Shown: piece by piece, positions 9,046 through 18,113 of the stretch | Position numbering within the stretch: position 1 is the first letter of the stretch | Layout: each line of letters starts with the position of its first letter | Assembly: GCA_017309275.1 (NCBI GenBank) | Contig: JAFKLT010000030.1 | Location: 1-64,000 of the forward strand | DNA: 64,000 bases | Source: Sphingomonadales bacterium | GTDB lineage: Bacteria; Pseudomonadota; Alphaproteobacteria; Sphingomonadales; Sphingomonadaceae | Direction: 5' to 3' | Notes under the pieces: generated by a model | What the model was told of the DNA's origin: nothing | The model's database searches: none | The model's input: only the letters and a program-made list of their open reading frames with translations | Program-made: the position numbers and the translations under genes

Positions 9046-10653
9046 ATGAGTGCTGAAACCATCCGCCCTGCCCGCCAGAGGGGCTTTCTCGGTTTCGTCG
9101 AACGCGTCGGCAATCTGCTGCCCGATCCGACGATCATCTTCATCTATCTGATCGTCGCGCTGATGCTCGTCTCGGCGCTGGGCGCGGCGCTGGGATGGAG
9201 CGCATCGCTGCCCTATACGGGCAAGGAAGCGCCCCCCAACGCCGAACTGGTGAACGGCGTGCTGACCTATCGCGCCTCCAACCTCTTTTCGGCCGACAAT
9301 ATCGCGCGCCTGTTCACCGAAATGCCGCGAACCTATTCGAGCTTCACCCCGCTGGGCATCGTGCTGACCATCATGATGGGTGCCGCGGTGGCCGAACGGT
9401 CGGGGATGTTCTTCGCGCTGATCCGCGGCTCGCTGCGCAACACGCCGCGCCGATACATGACGCCGATCATCGCGGTGGTGGGCATGGTGTCGCACCATGC
9501 CGCCGACGCGGCCTATGTCGTGCTGATCCCGATGGCCGCCGTGCTCTTCGCCTCGGTGGGACGGCATCCGCTGGCCGGCATAGCCGCGGCGCTTGCCGCC
9601 GTATCGGGCGGCTATGCCGGGAACATCATGCCCGGCCAGCTCGACGTCCTGTTGTTCGGCTTCACGCAGGAGGCGGCGCGCATCGTCGAGCCCGGCTGGA
9701 CGATGAACCCGCTCGGCAACTGGTATTTCATTCTGGGCATCGTGGTCTTTTTCACCCCGATCATCTGGTTCATCACCGACAAGGTCGTCGAACCGCGCCT
9801 GGGCATCTGGGACGAGGTCGTCGACGACGAGTTGCGCGCCGACCTGGAAAAGGGGGAACTCAGCGACGACGAGCGCCGCGGCCTTCGTCATGCGGGTCTG
9901 GCCGCGCTGTTCGTCATCGGGCTGTTCGCCGCGCTGTGCCTGTGGCCCGGCTATACGCCCTTCATCGATCAGAGCGCCGAGGGCCCGATCCGGCTGCAGC
10001 CGCTCTACAGCTCGATCATCGCCGCACTGTTCCTGCTGTTCCTGCTGACCGGCACGGTCTTTGGCCGCGCGGTCGGGACCGTGAAGAACTCGTCCGACCT
10101 GATCCAGATGATGCGCGACGGCATCAAGACGATCGCGCCCTATATCGTCTTCGTCTTCTTTGCCGCGCATTTCGTCGCGATGTTCAACTGGTCGGGCATC
10201 GGTCCGATCGTCGCGATCACCGGCGCCGAAAATCTGAAGGGCATGGGACTTCCCGCCCCGCTGCTGCTCGTATGCGTCCTGCTGCTATCCTCGCTGCTCG
10301 ACCTGTTCATCGGATCGGCGACGGCGAAGTGGAGCGTGCTGTCCTCGGTCGTCGTACCGATGTTCATGCTGCTGGGCATCAGCCCGGAGATGACGACCGC
10401 GGCCTATCGCATGGGCGACAGCTATACGAACATCATGACCCCGCTGATGAGCTATTTCCCCCTCGTCCTCGTCTTTTGCCAGCGCTGGGACAAGAGCATG
10501 GGCGTCGGCTCGCTGCTCGCGCTGATGCTGCCCTATGCGCTCAGCTTCATGGCGATGGGGATCGCGATGACCGTCGCCTGGGTGACGTTCGACCTGCCCC
10601 TCGGCCCGCACGCGCAAGTCTTCTATCAAGTCGCGGCGCACGCCGCGCCCTGA
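9046..10653 (+). CDS. AbgT family transporter
   Basis: A 535-residue inner-membrane protein with about ten hydrophobic segments, matching the AbgT (p-aminobenzoyl-glutamate transporter) family. Landmarks are NLLPDPTIIFIYLI near the N-terminus, PLGIVLTIMMGAAVAERSG, SHHAADAAYVVLIPM, the FIGSATAKWSVLSSVVVPMF hairpin region and AYRMGDSYTNIMTPLMSYFP. Characterised members import p-aminobenzoyl-glutamate or act as drug exporters. Here an M20 amidohydrolase follows within 116 bases, the same pairing as E. coli abgT with abgAB, which favours import of an amide-linked compound for cytoplasmic hydrolysis. The start has a GGAGG site seven bases upstream. Confidence 0.92.
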   Translation: MSAETIRPARQRGFLGFVERVGNLLPDPTIIFIYLIVALMLVSALGAALGWSASLPYTGKEAPPNAELVNGVLTYRASNLFSADNIARLFTEMPRTYSSFTPLGIVLTIMMGAAVAERSGMFFALIRGSLRNTPRRYMTPIIAVVGMVSHHAADAAYVVLIPMAAVLFASVGRHPLAGIAAALAAVSGGYAGNIMPGQLDVLLFGFTQEAARIVEPGWTMNPLGNWYFILGIVVFFTPIIWFITDKVVEPRLGIWDEVVDDELRADLEKGELSDDERRGLRHAGLAALFVIGLFAALCLWPGYTPFIDQSAEGPIRLQPLYSSIIAALFLLFLLTGTVFGRAVGTVKNSSDLIQMMRDGIKTIAPYIVFVFFAAHFVAMFNWSGIGPIVAITGAENLKGMGLPAPLLLVCVLLLSSLLDLFIGSATAKWSVLSSVVVPMFMLLGISPEMTTAAYRMGDSYTNIMTPLMSYFPLVLVFCQRWDKSMGVGSLLALMLPYALSFMAMGIAMTVAWVTFDLPLGPHAQVFYQVAAHAAP

Positions 10654-10680
10654 TCGGAGACGAGGATGAAAATCGCCGCG

Positions 10681-10698
10681 GGACATGCAACCATGTCC
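10681..10698. repeat. Perfect inverted repeat between transporter and amidohydrolase genes
   Basis: GGACATG (10681-10687) and CATGTCC (10692-10698) face each other across CAAC, in the 115-base gap upstream of the amidohydrolase. It could be an operator or an RNA hairpin; no ligand or regulator can be assigned. Confidence 0.35.
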
Positions 10699-10768
10699 AA
10701 TAAGCATTGGGGTTGGACGAACGCCGACCCTAGCCTGATCTTGCCGCTGCGCCAGGAGGAGCGTCCCC

Positions 10769-11965
10769 ATGTCCGTTGACCTGTCGTCGCTCGAAACCGA
10801 CATGACCGCCTGGCGCCGGCACATCCACCAGCATCCCGAACTGGGGTTCCACGAACAGGGAACCAGCCGTTTCATCCTGGATCTGCTGAGCGAATTCGGG
10901 ATCGACGAGGTCCACACCGGCATCGGCGGCACCGGCATCGTCGCCACCGTCCGCGCCGGCCGGTCGGATCGCGCGATCGGCATCCGCGCGGATATCGACG
11001 CGCTGCCGATGACCGAGCTTGCCGAGTCCGACCATCGGTCATGCAATCCCGGCGTGATGCACGCCTGCGGCCATGACGGGCATACGACCATGCTGCTGGG
11101 CGCGGCAAAGCATCTGGCGGCGACGCGCAATTTCGATGGCGCGGTGCATCTGATCTTTCAGCCCGCCGAGGAATCGCTCGGCTATCAGGGCCCCGGCGGC
11201 GACCCCGACGGCGGCGCGAGTGCGATGATCCGCGACGGGCTGTTCGACCGTTTCCCGATGCAGGCCATCTTCGGCATCCACAACCGCCCGGGCATCGCCG
11301 CGGGCAAGCTGGCCGGGCGCGCGGGGCCGCTCTATGCCGCCGCCGACCGGTTCGAGATCGTCGTGTCGGGCAAGGGCGGGCACGCCGCGCGGCCGCATCT
11401 GGCGATCGACCCGATCCTGGTCGCGTCGCAGATCGTCGTCGCGGTACAAAGCATCGTCGCGCGCAACGTCGATCCGATGGACGCCGCGGTCGTTTCGATC
11501 TGCCGCTTCGATGCGGGGACCGCCTTCAACATCATCGCCGACGACGCCCGTCTTGGCGGAACGGTGCGGACGCTGTCGCGGCAGAGCCAGGACGCGGTCG
11601 AAAAGCGGCTCCGCGATATCGTGACCGGCGTCGCCGCCTCGTTCGGCGCGACGGCCGAGCTGCATTATGAACGCGGCTATCCCGCCCTGCACAATCCGGC
11701 GGACCTGTATGCCAGGGTGCGCGACATCGCGATCGGCGTCGTCGGCCCCGACCGGTTCGTCGACCTGGATGCGCCGGGCATGGGGGGCGAGGATTTCGCC
11801 CGCTATCTCGATATCGTTCCCGGCTGTTTCCTGCTGCTCGGCAATGGCGACGAGGGGCCGGGATCGGTGATGCTTCACAATTCGCACTATGCCTATGACG
11901 ACAGCATTTCGCCCACCGGCGCCGCGCTGTGGGTCGCCCTGGCCGAGTCCTTCCTGCCGAAATAG
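10769..11965 (+). CDS. M20 family amidohydrolase (aminoacylase / hippurate-hydrolase type)
   Basis: A 398-residue metallo-amidohydrolase of the M20/HipO group. Metal-site landmarks are HACGHDGHTTMLLGAAKHL (Cys100, His102), the FQPAEE catalytic and metal Glu pair at 134-135, IHNRPGI, and a C-terminal His in MLHNSHYAYDD. The middle lid/dimerisation domain is present (GKGGHAARPHLAIDP). No signal peptide, so it acts in the cytoplasm, releasing the amino acid or aromatic amine from an N-acyl or amide substrate. It follows the AbgT transporter and precedes a periplasmic acylase, which suggests sequential trimming of the same compound class. The start has a strong AGGAGGAG site. Confidence 0.9.
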   Translation: MSVDLSSLETDMTAWRRHIHQHPELGFHEQGTSRFILDLLSEFGIDEVHTGIGGTGIVATVRAGRSDRAIGIRADIDALPMTELAESDHRSCNPGVMHACGHDGHTTMLLGAAKHLAATRNFDGAVHLIFQPAEESLGYQGPGGDPDGGASAMIRDGLFDRFPMQAIFGIHNRPGIAAGKLAGRAGPLYAAADRFEIVVSGKGGHAARPHLAIDPILVASQIVVAVQSIVARNVDPMDAAVVSICRFDAGTAFNIIADDARLGGTVRTLSRQSQDAVEKRLRDIVTGVAASFGATAELHYERGYPALHNPADLYARVRDIAIGVVGPDRFVDLDAPGMGGEDFARYLDIVPGCFLLLGNGDEGPGSVMLHNSHYAYDDSISPTGAALWVALAESFLPK

Positions 11966-11986
11966 CCCATTGGGGAGACGCTGTTC

Positions 11987-14434
11987 ATGCGCCGTTCGAC
12001 TGCCGCCCTGCTTCATGGTTCCGTCGCCCTGATCGCCGCGATCGCCGCCGCGCCGGCCGCGTGGGCACAGGGCGCGACCCCCGAAAAGGTGACCATCTAT
12101 CGCGACGGCTTCGGCGTCCCGCATGTGGAGGCCGAGACGTCCGACGCCGTGATGTTCGGCGCGGGCTATGCGATCGCGCACGACCGCCTCGCCGCGATGG
12201 AAATGGCGCGGCACAATACGCAGGGGCGGCGCGCCGAACTCGCCGGAGCATCGGCGGTCGAGGGCGACAAGATCATGCGCGGGCGCAAACTATCCGACGC
12301 GCAATTGATGCAGCGCTATCGCGCGCTGGCGCCCGAGCATCAGCGGATGATCCAGGCGATGGTCGACGGGATCAACACGCGCATCGATGAAGTGAACGCC
12401 GACCCCGAAAATCTGACCCCGCTCGAGTTCATCCGCTGGGGCATCAAGCCGACGCGCTGGACGTTGGCCGAGTATCTGACGCTGATCACCGCCGCGCCGC
12501 TGGGCCGCGACACCTATGAAATCCGCAACCTGGAATTTCTGAAGGCGATGACGGCGCGCTATGGCCGCGAAGAGGCGTGGCGCATCTTCAACGACGTGGT
12601 GCCGATTTCGGACCCGGATTCGCCGACGACGATCGCCGCGGGCGACGACCTGGCCCCGGCGCGCCCGGTCCCCGTCCCCGTGCTGTCGCCGGCGCAATTA
12701 CCAGCGGGCGGCGGCGTGGCGGCGGCCGCGCGGCAGGCCGCCCCGCTGCAGCCGGTCAAGGGCGCCAGCCGCTGCATGGTCATCGGCCCCGAAAAATCGG
12801 CGAGCGGAAAGGTGCTGATGCTGGAGGCGACCGCCGACGGACCCGAAATCCACCTGCGCGGCGGCGGCTTCGACAATGCCGGTTTCGGCTCGACCGGCTG
12901 GGGCGTCCCGACGATGGGGCGCGGCGCGCAGCACGGCTGGCTGCTGGTGTCGGGCAGCAGCGAGGCCGGGACGGTGTTCGCCGAAAGGCTGAACCCCAAA
13001 AACCGGTACGAATATTGGTACAAGGGCGCGTGGAAGAAGATGGAGCACCGGACCGAGACGATCCGGGTCAAGGACGGCGCCCCCGTGTCGCAGGAGGTGG
13101 CCTGGACGATCCACGGCCCGGTGATCGCCTGGAATGTCGAGGACGGCACCGCCTATTCGCAGCAGATGGGCGTGCATGGCCGCGAGCTCGACACATGGGT
13201 CGCCTTTGCCGAGATGGGCCGCGCGAAAAGCCTGGCCGAATTCAAGGAAAAGGGCGTCGACCGCCTCGGCTGGAATCTGGGCGCCTGCTATGGCGGCGAA
13301 GACGGCACGATCGCCTATTTCGAGGCGGGCGCGCTTCCCAAGAAGGCGCCTGGCGTCGACCCGCGGCTGCCGACGCCAGGGACGGGCGAATATGAATGGA
13401 CCGGCTTCCTGACCCCCGACGAAAAGCCGCACACGGTCAACCCCGGCCAGGGCTATATCTTTTCGTGGAACAGCAAGGCGACGAGCTGGTCGCAAGAGGG
13501 CGACAATGCGCGGATCGGCGCGACCTTCCGCACCTGGCTGGGCGACCGCCTGGCGAAGGGGGGGCAGTCGCTGACGCTGCTCGACATGCGCGACTTCAAC
13601 GGGCGGATATTCAACGCGCTGGGGGCGGTCGACCGCAACCAGGCGGCACCCGATTTCTTCGCGCCCTATATCCGCAAGGCGATCGAGACGAGCGACGACC
13701 CCGCCGTCAAGCGGGCGGGCGAGTACATGCTGGGCTTCAACGGCCTGTACCAGGATCGCGACGGCGACCAGCGATATGACGACCCGGGCCTGACGCTGTA
13801 CCGCGCGTGGCTGCAGATCGCGCCGCGGATGCTGTTCGGCGACGACATGGGCGACTGGTGGCACCGGATCGACGCCGACCGCTACCTGACCTATCAGTCG
13901 AGCCTGCTGCTCCGCGCCTTTCAGGGCGACGCGGCGGGGGCGCCGCTGGCGGTCGACTATTTCAACGGCCGCGACCGCACCGCGGTGATGATCGAGACGA
14001 TCAAGGCGACGATCGCCGAGGTCGGCACGCGCTTTCCCGGCAAGGACATGGCCGAGTGGAAGCAGCCCATCTTCTGGAAATATTTCGACGCGTCGCTGGA
14101 AGCGCCCGACCGTCCGCAAATGGCCGAGGATGCGCCGGAGCGGCGGCTTTCGGCGGTGCTGCGGCTGGGCCCGACGATGGCGCCGCACAATGGCGGCGAA
14201 AGCTGGGTCGGGCTGATGGAGATCGGGCGCGACCGGCGGGCGCTCTATTCGGTCGTCGACGCGGGGGGACAGAATCTGTTCATCGACCCCCGCGGCAAGG
14301 GCAACCCGAACCTGGCCGACCAGACGCTGATGCACGAGACCAACGAGCTGAAGAAAATCTCGCTGGCGCCGGACGAGATACGCAAGACCGCGACGTCGAG
14401 CATGACCCTCGAATATCGGTCGCGGACCCGATAG
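11987..14434 (+). CDS. Penicillin acylase family Ntn hydrolase (exported acylase)
   Basis: An 815-residue precursor with a signal peptide ending near AWA (residue 27). An alpha-chain-like region (residues 28-235) and a proline/alanine-rich spacer follow, then the beta chain beginning at Ser261 in KGA|SRCMVIG. Ser261 aligns with the autocatalytically exposed nucleophile of penicillin G acylase, followed by the conserved ASGK and a GGGFDNAGFGSTGWGVP segment like the GAGFNIVG region of that enzyme. The usual Asn after the nucleophile is Arg262. The family cleaves amides such as beta-lactams, acyl-homoserine lactones and cyclic lipopeptides. With AbgT, M20 amidohydrolase and a flavin oxidase alongside, its job is probably periplasmic deacylation of an amide substrate. 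Confidence 0.88.
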   Translation: MRRSTAALLHGSVALIAAIAAAPAAWAQGATPEKVTIYRDGFGVPHVEAETSDAVMFGAGYAIAHDRLAAMEMARHNTQGRRAELAGASAVEGDKIMRGRKLSDAQLMQRYRALAPEHQRMIQAMVDGINTRIDEVNADPENLTPLEFIRWGIKPTRWTLAEYLTLITAAPLGRDTYEIRNLEFLKAMTARYGREEAWRIFNDVVPISDPDSPTTIAAGDDLAPARPVPVPVLSPAQLPAGGGVAAAARQAAPLQPVKGASRCMVIGPEKSASGKVLMLEATADGPEIHLRGGGFDNAGFGSTGWGVPTMGRGAQHGWLLVSGSSEAGTVFAERLNPKNRYEYWYKGAWKKMEHRTETIRVKDGAPVSQEVAWTIHGPVIAWNVEDGTAYSQQMGVHGRELDTWVAFAEMGRAKSLAEFKEKGVDRLGWNLGACYGGEDGTIAYFEAGALPKKAPGVDPRLPTPGTGEYEWTGFLTPDEKPHTVNPGQGYIFSWNSKATSWSQEGDNARIGATFRTWLGDRLAKGGQSLTLLDMRDFNGRIFNALGAVDRNQAAPDFFAPYIRKAIETSDDPAVKRAGEYMLGFNGLYQDRDGDQRYDDPGLTLYRAWLQIAPRMLFGDDMGDWWHRIDADRYLTYQSSLLLRAFQGDAAGAPLAVDYFNGRDRTAVMIETIKATIAEVGTRFPGKDMAEWKQPIFWKYFDASLEAPDRPQMAEDAPERRLSAVLRLGPTMAPHNGGESWVGLMEIGRDRRALYSVVDAGGQNLFIDPRGKGNPNLADQTLMHETNELKKISLAPDEIRKTATSSMTLEYRSRTR

Positions 14435-14444
14435 CGCGCCGGCG

Positions 14445-15842
14445 ATGAGCAGCAGCGGGACGTCGCCCGCCGATATCGGCAGCTTCTGGCTCGCGAGCTG
14501 CGACGACGACCTGACACCGCGCCCGCCGCTGGCCGGGGACGAGACCGTCGATGTCGCGATATTGGGCGGCGGTTTCACGGGATTGTGGACCGCATATTTC
14601 CTGTCGCAGCACGATCCGACCCTGTCGATCGCGATCGTCGAGCGCGAATATTGCGGCTTTGGCGCGTCGGGGCGCAACGGCGGCTGGTGCTCGCCGCGCT
14701 TTCCGATCAACCCGTCGGCGCTGACCCGCCGGTTCGGGAAAGAGACCGCGCGCGCGATGCTGCAGGCGCAGCAGACGATGGTCGACGAGGTCGGCCGGAT
14801 TTGCGAGCGCGAGGGTATCGACGCGCATTTCAATCCGGTCGGCGTGTTGACGCTCGCGCGCAGCGCCGAGCAACTGTCGTCGCTGCACCGCGGCTTCGAC
14901 GCCTATGTCCGGCTGGGCATGGAGGAAGGGTGCGAGCTGCTGGACGCGGATCGGGCGCGCGCGGCGGTGCATGCGACCGACGTCCACGGCGCCCTGCGTC
15001 TGCGCGCCGGGGCCACGATCCATCCCGGACGCCTGGTCCGGGGGCTGGCGCGGGCGGTCGAACGCCGGGGCGTGCGGATATATGAAGGAACCGAAGTGCT
15101 GCGCACCGCCGGGCATTCTGACCCCGCGCTGGTCACCGCATCGGGAACGATCCGCGCGCGCCGCGCGGTGCTGCTGGCGGGCGAGGCCTATCTGACCGGT
15201 CAGGCGAGCCATCGCCGCCGCCTGATCCCGATGGCGTCGACGATCATGCTCACCGCGCCGCTGACGCCCGAGCAATGGGATCGGGTCGGCTGGAGCGGCG
15301 GCGAATGCCTGAGCTCCTATGCCCACACCACCAATTATCTGACGCGGACAGCCGACGGCCGCATCCTGTTCGGCAGCCGCGGCGCCCCCTATCGCTATGG
15401 ATCGGACATGTGCGAGGCGGCGCTGCGCGAGAACGCCAACTTCGGCTGGATTCGCGACCGGCTGCTCGAATGGTGGCCCACGCTCGAGGGCGTCGACTTC
15501 ACCCATCGATGGGCGGGCTATCTGGGCATTCCGCGCGACTGGTTGCCCAGCGTCCATTTCGACGCGGACCGGCGGATCGGCCACAGCTATGGCTATACGG
15601 GACACGGCGTGATCACGAGCGCTATCTGCGCGCGGGCGCTGGCGGGGCTGGTCGCGGGGCGGCAAGCAGGCGCCCACGCGCCCTATGTCCGCGAACAGGC
15701 GCCGAACTGGGAAGTCGAACCGCTGCGCTGGGCCGGCATCCGTTATGTCCAGAACGCCTTCCTGCGCATGGACAAGGCGGAAATCGCGGGACGGCGCCCT
15801 CCCCTCGACGCCCGCGCCGCGACCTATTTGGGCGAGCCCTAG
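14445..15842 (+). CDS. FAD-dependent oxidoreductase, DAO family
   Basis: A 465-residue flavoprotein of the D-amino-acid-oxidase fold. The FAD dinucleotide motif VAILGGGFTGLWTAYFL starts at residue 38, followed by GFGASGRNGGWCSPRFP, typical of the gamma-glutamylputrescine oxidoreductase / PuuB-like branch. The C-terminal GYTGHGVITSAICARALAGLV is the second FAD-contact motif. Members oxidise amines or secondary amino acids to imines. It begins ten bases after the acylase stop, so it is cotranscribed and probably oxidises the amine released by the acylase or the amidohydrolase. No signal peptide; cytoplasmic. Confidence 0.85.
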   Translation: MSSSGTSPADIGSFWLASCDDDLTPRPPLAGDETVDVAILGGGFTGLWTAYFLSQHDPTLSIAIVEREYCGFGASGRNGGWCSPRFPINPSALTRRFGKETARAMLQAQQTMVDEVGRICEREGIDAHFNPVGVLTLARSAEQLSSLHRGFDAYVRLGMEEGCELLDADRARAAVHATDVHGALRLRAGATIHPGRLVRGLARAVERRGVRIYEGTEVLRTAGHSDPALVTASGTIRARRAVLLAGEAYLTGQASHRRRLIPMASTIMLTAPLTPEQWDRVGWSGGECLSSYAHTTNYLTRTADGRILFGSRGAPYRYGSDMCEAALRENANFGWIRDRLLEWWPTLEGVDFTHRWAGYLGIPRDWLPSVHFDADRRIGHSYGYTGHGVITSAICARALAGLVAGRQAGAHAPYVREQAPNWEVEPLRWAGIRYVQNAFLRMDKAEIAGRRPPLDARAATYLGEP

Positions 15843-15873
15843 GGCCGGAGCCCCGGGGCCCGCCCACCCCCAC

Positions 15874-17976
15874 TCATTTCCCCGCTTTCGCCGCGCCGCC
15901 CGACGCCGCGAAGGCCTGTTCCAACCCCGGAACGAGCGCCGCCCCGGCCTTCAGCTCGACATGCGATCCGGCCAGATCATTGCCATAGGGCTGGGCCGGT
16001 CCGCCGAGGCATTTGGACAGGAAATGCTCGGCGATCGCGGCGAAGGAGATATTCGTCGCATCCTTGGCATAGACATGCCCCTCGTCGGGATAAAAGGCAT
16101 AAGTCACCGGCTTGCCGCGCGCCTTCAGCGCCTCGACGATCTCTTCCGACTGGTCGGGAAAGATACGCGGATCATTGGCGCCGTTGGTGACCAACAGCGG
16201 TTTCGAAATGGCGTCGACGCGCGCGATCGGCGACCGGCGCATCAGGTCGGCCGCGCCGTCCTTCGTCGTCGGGTCGCCGACGCGGTTGACGAACTGCGGA
16301 CGCTGCCAGGTCCACCATTCGGGCGTCGAGGAAATCAGGCGCACCAGATTGCTGGGTCCGGCCAGGTCGACGCCGCACTGAAAGGTGTCGGGCGTGAAGC
16401 TGAGCGATACCAGCGTCGAATAGCCGCCATAGGACAATCCCATCACGGCGACGCGATCCTTTGCCGTCACGCCCTTGTCGATCGCCCACTGCACCGAATC
16501 GAGCAGGTCGTTGTGCATCGTCTCCGACCATTTCCGGTCGCCCTTCGACATGAAATCGCTGCCGAAGCCGCCCGAAGCGCGGAAGTTGACCGACAGCACG
16601 GCGTAGCCGCGGTCGGCCAGCCAAGCGTGCTGCGGGTCGAACGCCAGGTCGTCGCGCAACCAGGGGCCGCCGTGGACGAGCAATATCAGCGGCACGGGCG
16701 CCTGCGGCATGCCGTCGGCGCGCAGTTTCGCGCCCGTGGGCAGCGTCAGATAGCTGGGCAGGCTCAAGCCGTCGCGCGATGCGATCATCACCGGCAGGCG
16801 CCGGGCAAGCGCGCGCTGCGCCAGTTCGGGCCGGGTCGACAGAAGCGGCACAAGCGTCCGGTCCTTGCGATTCCACCAGCTATAGCGATCGGGGGCGTTC
16901 GGCACGGTTTCCAGCAACAGCCAGCGCATATTGTCGGCGGTCTGATCGACGATCCTGAATGGGCCCGCCACGGCGGCTTCCAGCGCGGCGAATTCCTCGC
17001 GCGCCTTGTCCGATCGTACGGTCCACTCGCTCACCAGCGGGTCTTCGCGGGTCGCGAGCAGTTCGCCGCTCGCTTCGTCCAGCAACGGATCCATGATGTC
17101 GGCGCGCCGGGCCTCGGCAAGCACGGTCCGCTCTCCGGTGGCAAGGTCGATCGACACCAGGTTCGCCTTGTCACCGCCACGGCTGTCGAGCATCGCCAGC
17201 TTGCCCTGCGCGTCGAGCCCCAGAACCTTCGAATTGCGAAGCGACGCGAGCGGTATCGTCATGAATTCGCTGGGTCCCGTGGGGTCCAGGCGAAAATAGG
17301 TCGACGACCCGTCGGCATTGCCGCGCACGCCCATCCGGATATTGAAATCGGGATCGGCGACCACGTCGATATAATTGGGGGTGTTGCGGAACAGTTCGGT
17401 ACGCTGCCCGGTCGCCAGGTCGATCCGATAAATGTCGCGATAGCGGCGGTCGCGGATGTTCATCCCGACCAGAATTTCGCCCGGGCGGCGCTTCGACGTC
17501 TTGACGATCTTGGTCTGCACCGCCGGGTCGGCGGTCGCGTTGATCACCGTCCGCTTGTCGAGGTTCGCGATCCAGAGCTGGCTATGCTCCTCGCCCCCGA
17601 TATCCTTCAATATCAGGAGGAACCGTCCGTCGGGGCTCCATTGGAAACTGTCGGGCGGCCGGGTGTCGAAATGCGTCACCGCCACCGCCTTTTCAGGGGC
17701 GTCGATCGGCGCGACCCAGATGTTGAGCACGCCGTTCAGCGGATGGAGAAAGGCGAGTTGCTTGCCGTCGGGACTGATCTGCAGTTCGGAATAGGTCGGC
17801 GAACCGAAGAGCAGGTCGCGCGGGACCAGCCCCGCCTTCGACGCCGACGCGATCGTCCGGGCCTGTGCGTCGGACGCCGGGCCGGCGACCAGTCCGGCGC
17901 AGATGACCGCTGCCGCCAGCGCCATCGCGCGGGCGTTGCGGCGAAACGTCGACCGCGGCATAATATCGAAACCCAT
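15874..17976 (-). CDS. S9 family prolyl oligopeptidase / dipeptidyl-peptidase
   Basis: A 700-residue secreted serine peptidase. I place the start at 17976 because a GGGAGG site lies just upstream and a signal peptide follows (positively charged RRNAR, then MALAAAVICAGLVAG, then ASDAQA); the reading frame extends 43 codons further without a good ribosome site. The N-terminal half is a beta-propeller with repeated patterns such as SPDGKQLAFLHP and SPDGRFLLIL. The C-terminal catalytic domain carries GLSYGGYST (nucleophile Ser), an Asp in NGANDPRIF and His in PDEGHVYA. It is convergent with the DAO gene and follows the ferredoxin reductase gene. It may supply peptide-bond cleavage for the adjacent acylase route, but this is inference. 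Confidence 0.9.
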   Translation of the reverse strand: MGFDIMPRSTFRRNARAMALAAAVICAGLVAGPASDAQARTIASASKAGLVPRDLLFGSPTYSELQISPDGKQLAFLHPLNGVLNIWVAPIDAPEKAVAVTHFDTRPPDSFQWSPDGRFLLILKDIGGEEHSQLWIANLDKRTVINATADPAVQTKIVKTSKRRPGEILVGMNIRDRRYRDIYRIDLATGQRTELFRNTPNYIDVVADPDFNIRMGVRGNADGSSTYFRLDPTGPSEFMTIPLASLRNSKVLGLDAQGKLAMLDSRGGDKANLVSIDLATGERTVLAEARRADIMDPLLDEASGELLATREDPLVSEWTVRSDKAREEFAALEAAVAGPFRIVDQTADNMRWLLLETVPNAPDRYSWWNRKDRTLVPLLSTRPELAQRALARRLPVMIASRDGLSLPSYLTLPTGAKLRADGMPQAPVPLILLVHGGPWLRDDLAFDPQHAWLADRGYAVLSVNFRASGGFGSDFMSKGDRKWSETMHNDLLDSVQWAIDKGVTAKDRVAVMGLSYGGYSTLVSLSFTPDTFQCGVDLAGPSNLVRLISSTPEWWTWQRPQFVNRVGDPTTKDGAADLMRRSPIARVDAISKPLLVTNGANDPRIFPDQSEEIVEALKARGKPVTYAFYPDEGHVYAKDATNISFAAIAEHFLSKCLGGPAQPYGNDLAGSHVELKAGAALVPGLEQAFAASGGAAKAGK

Positions 17977-18113
17977 TCCCGAAACCTCCCTGCAGTCCCC
18001 GCCAACATCAGGCGCCAGCATCAGGCGCCGGGAGGGCGGATATCCCCTCGATCGGCACAGACTGCCAATCGAAGCGGCGCAGGGCCAATGCAGAATGTGG
18101 ATCAAACCATGCG

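Noticed and set aside
12698-14833. 711-codon open frame opposite the acylase gene
   Set aside because: Antisense to a gene with full family motifs; no recognisable domain and no ribosome site.
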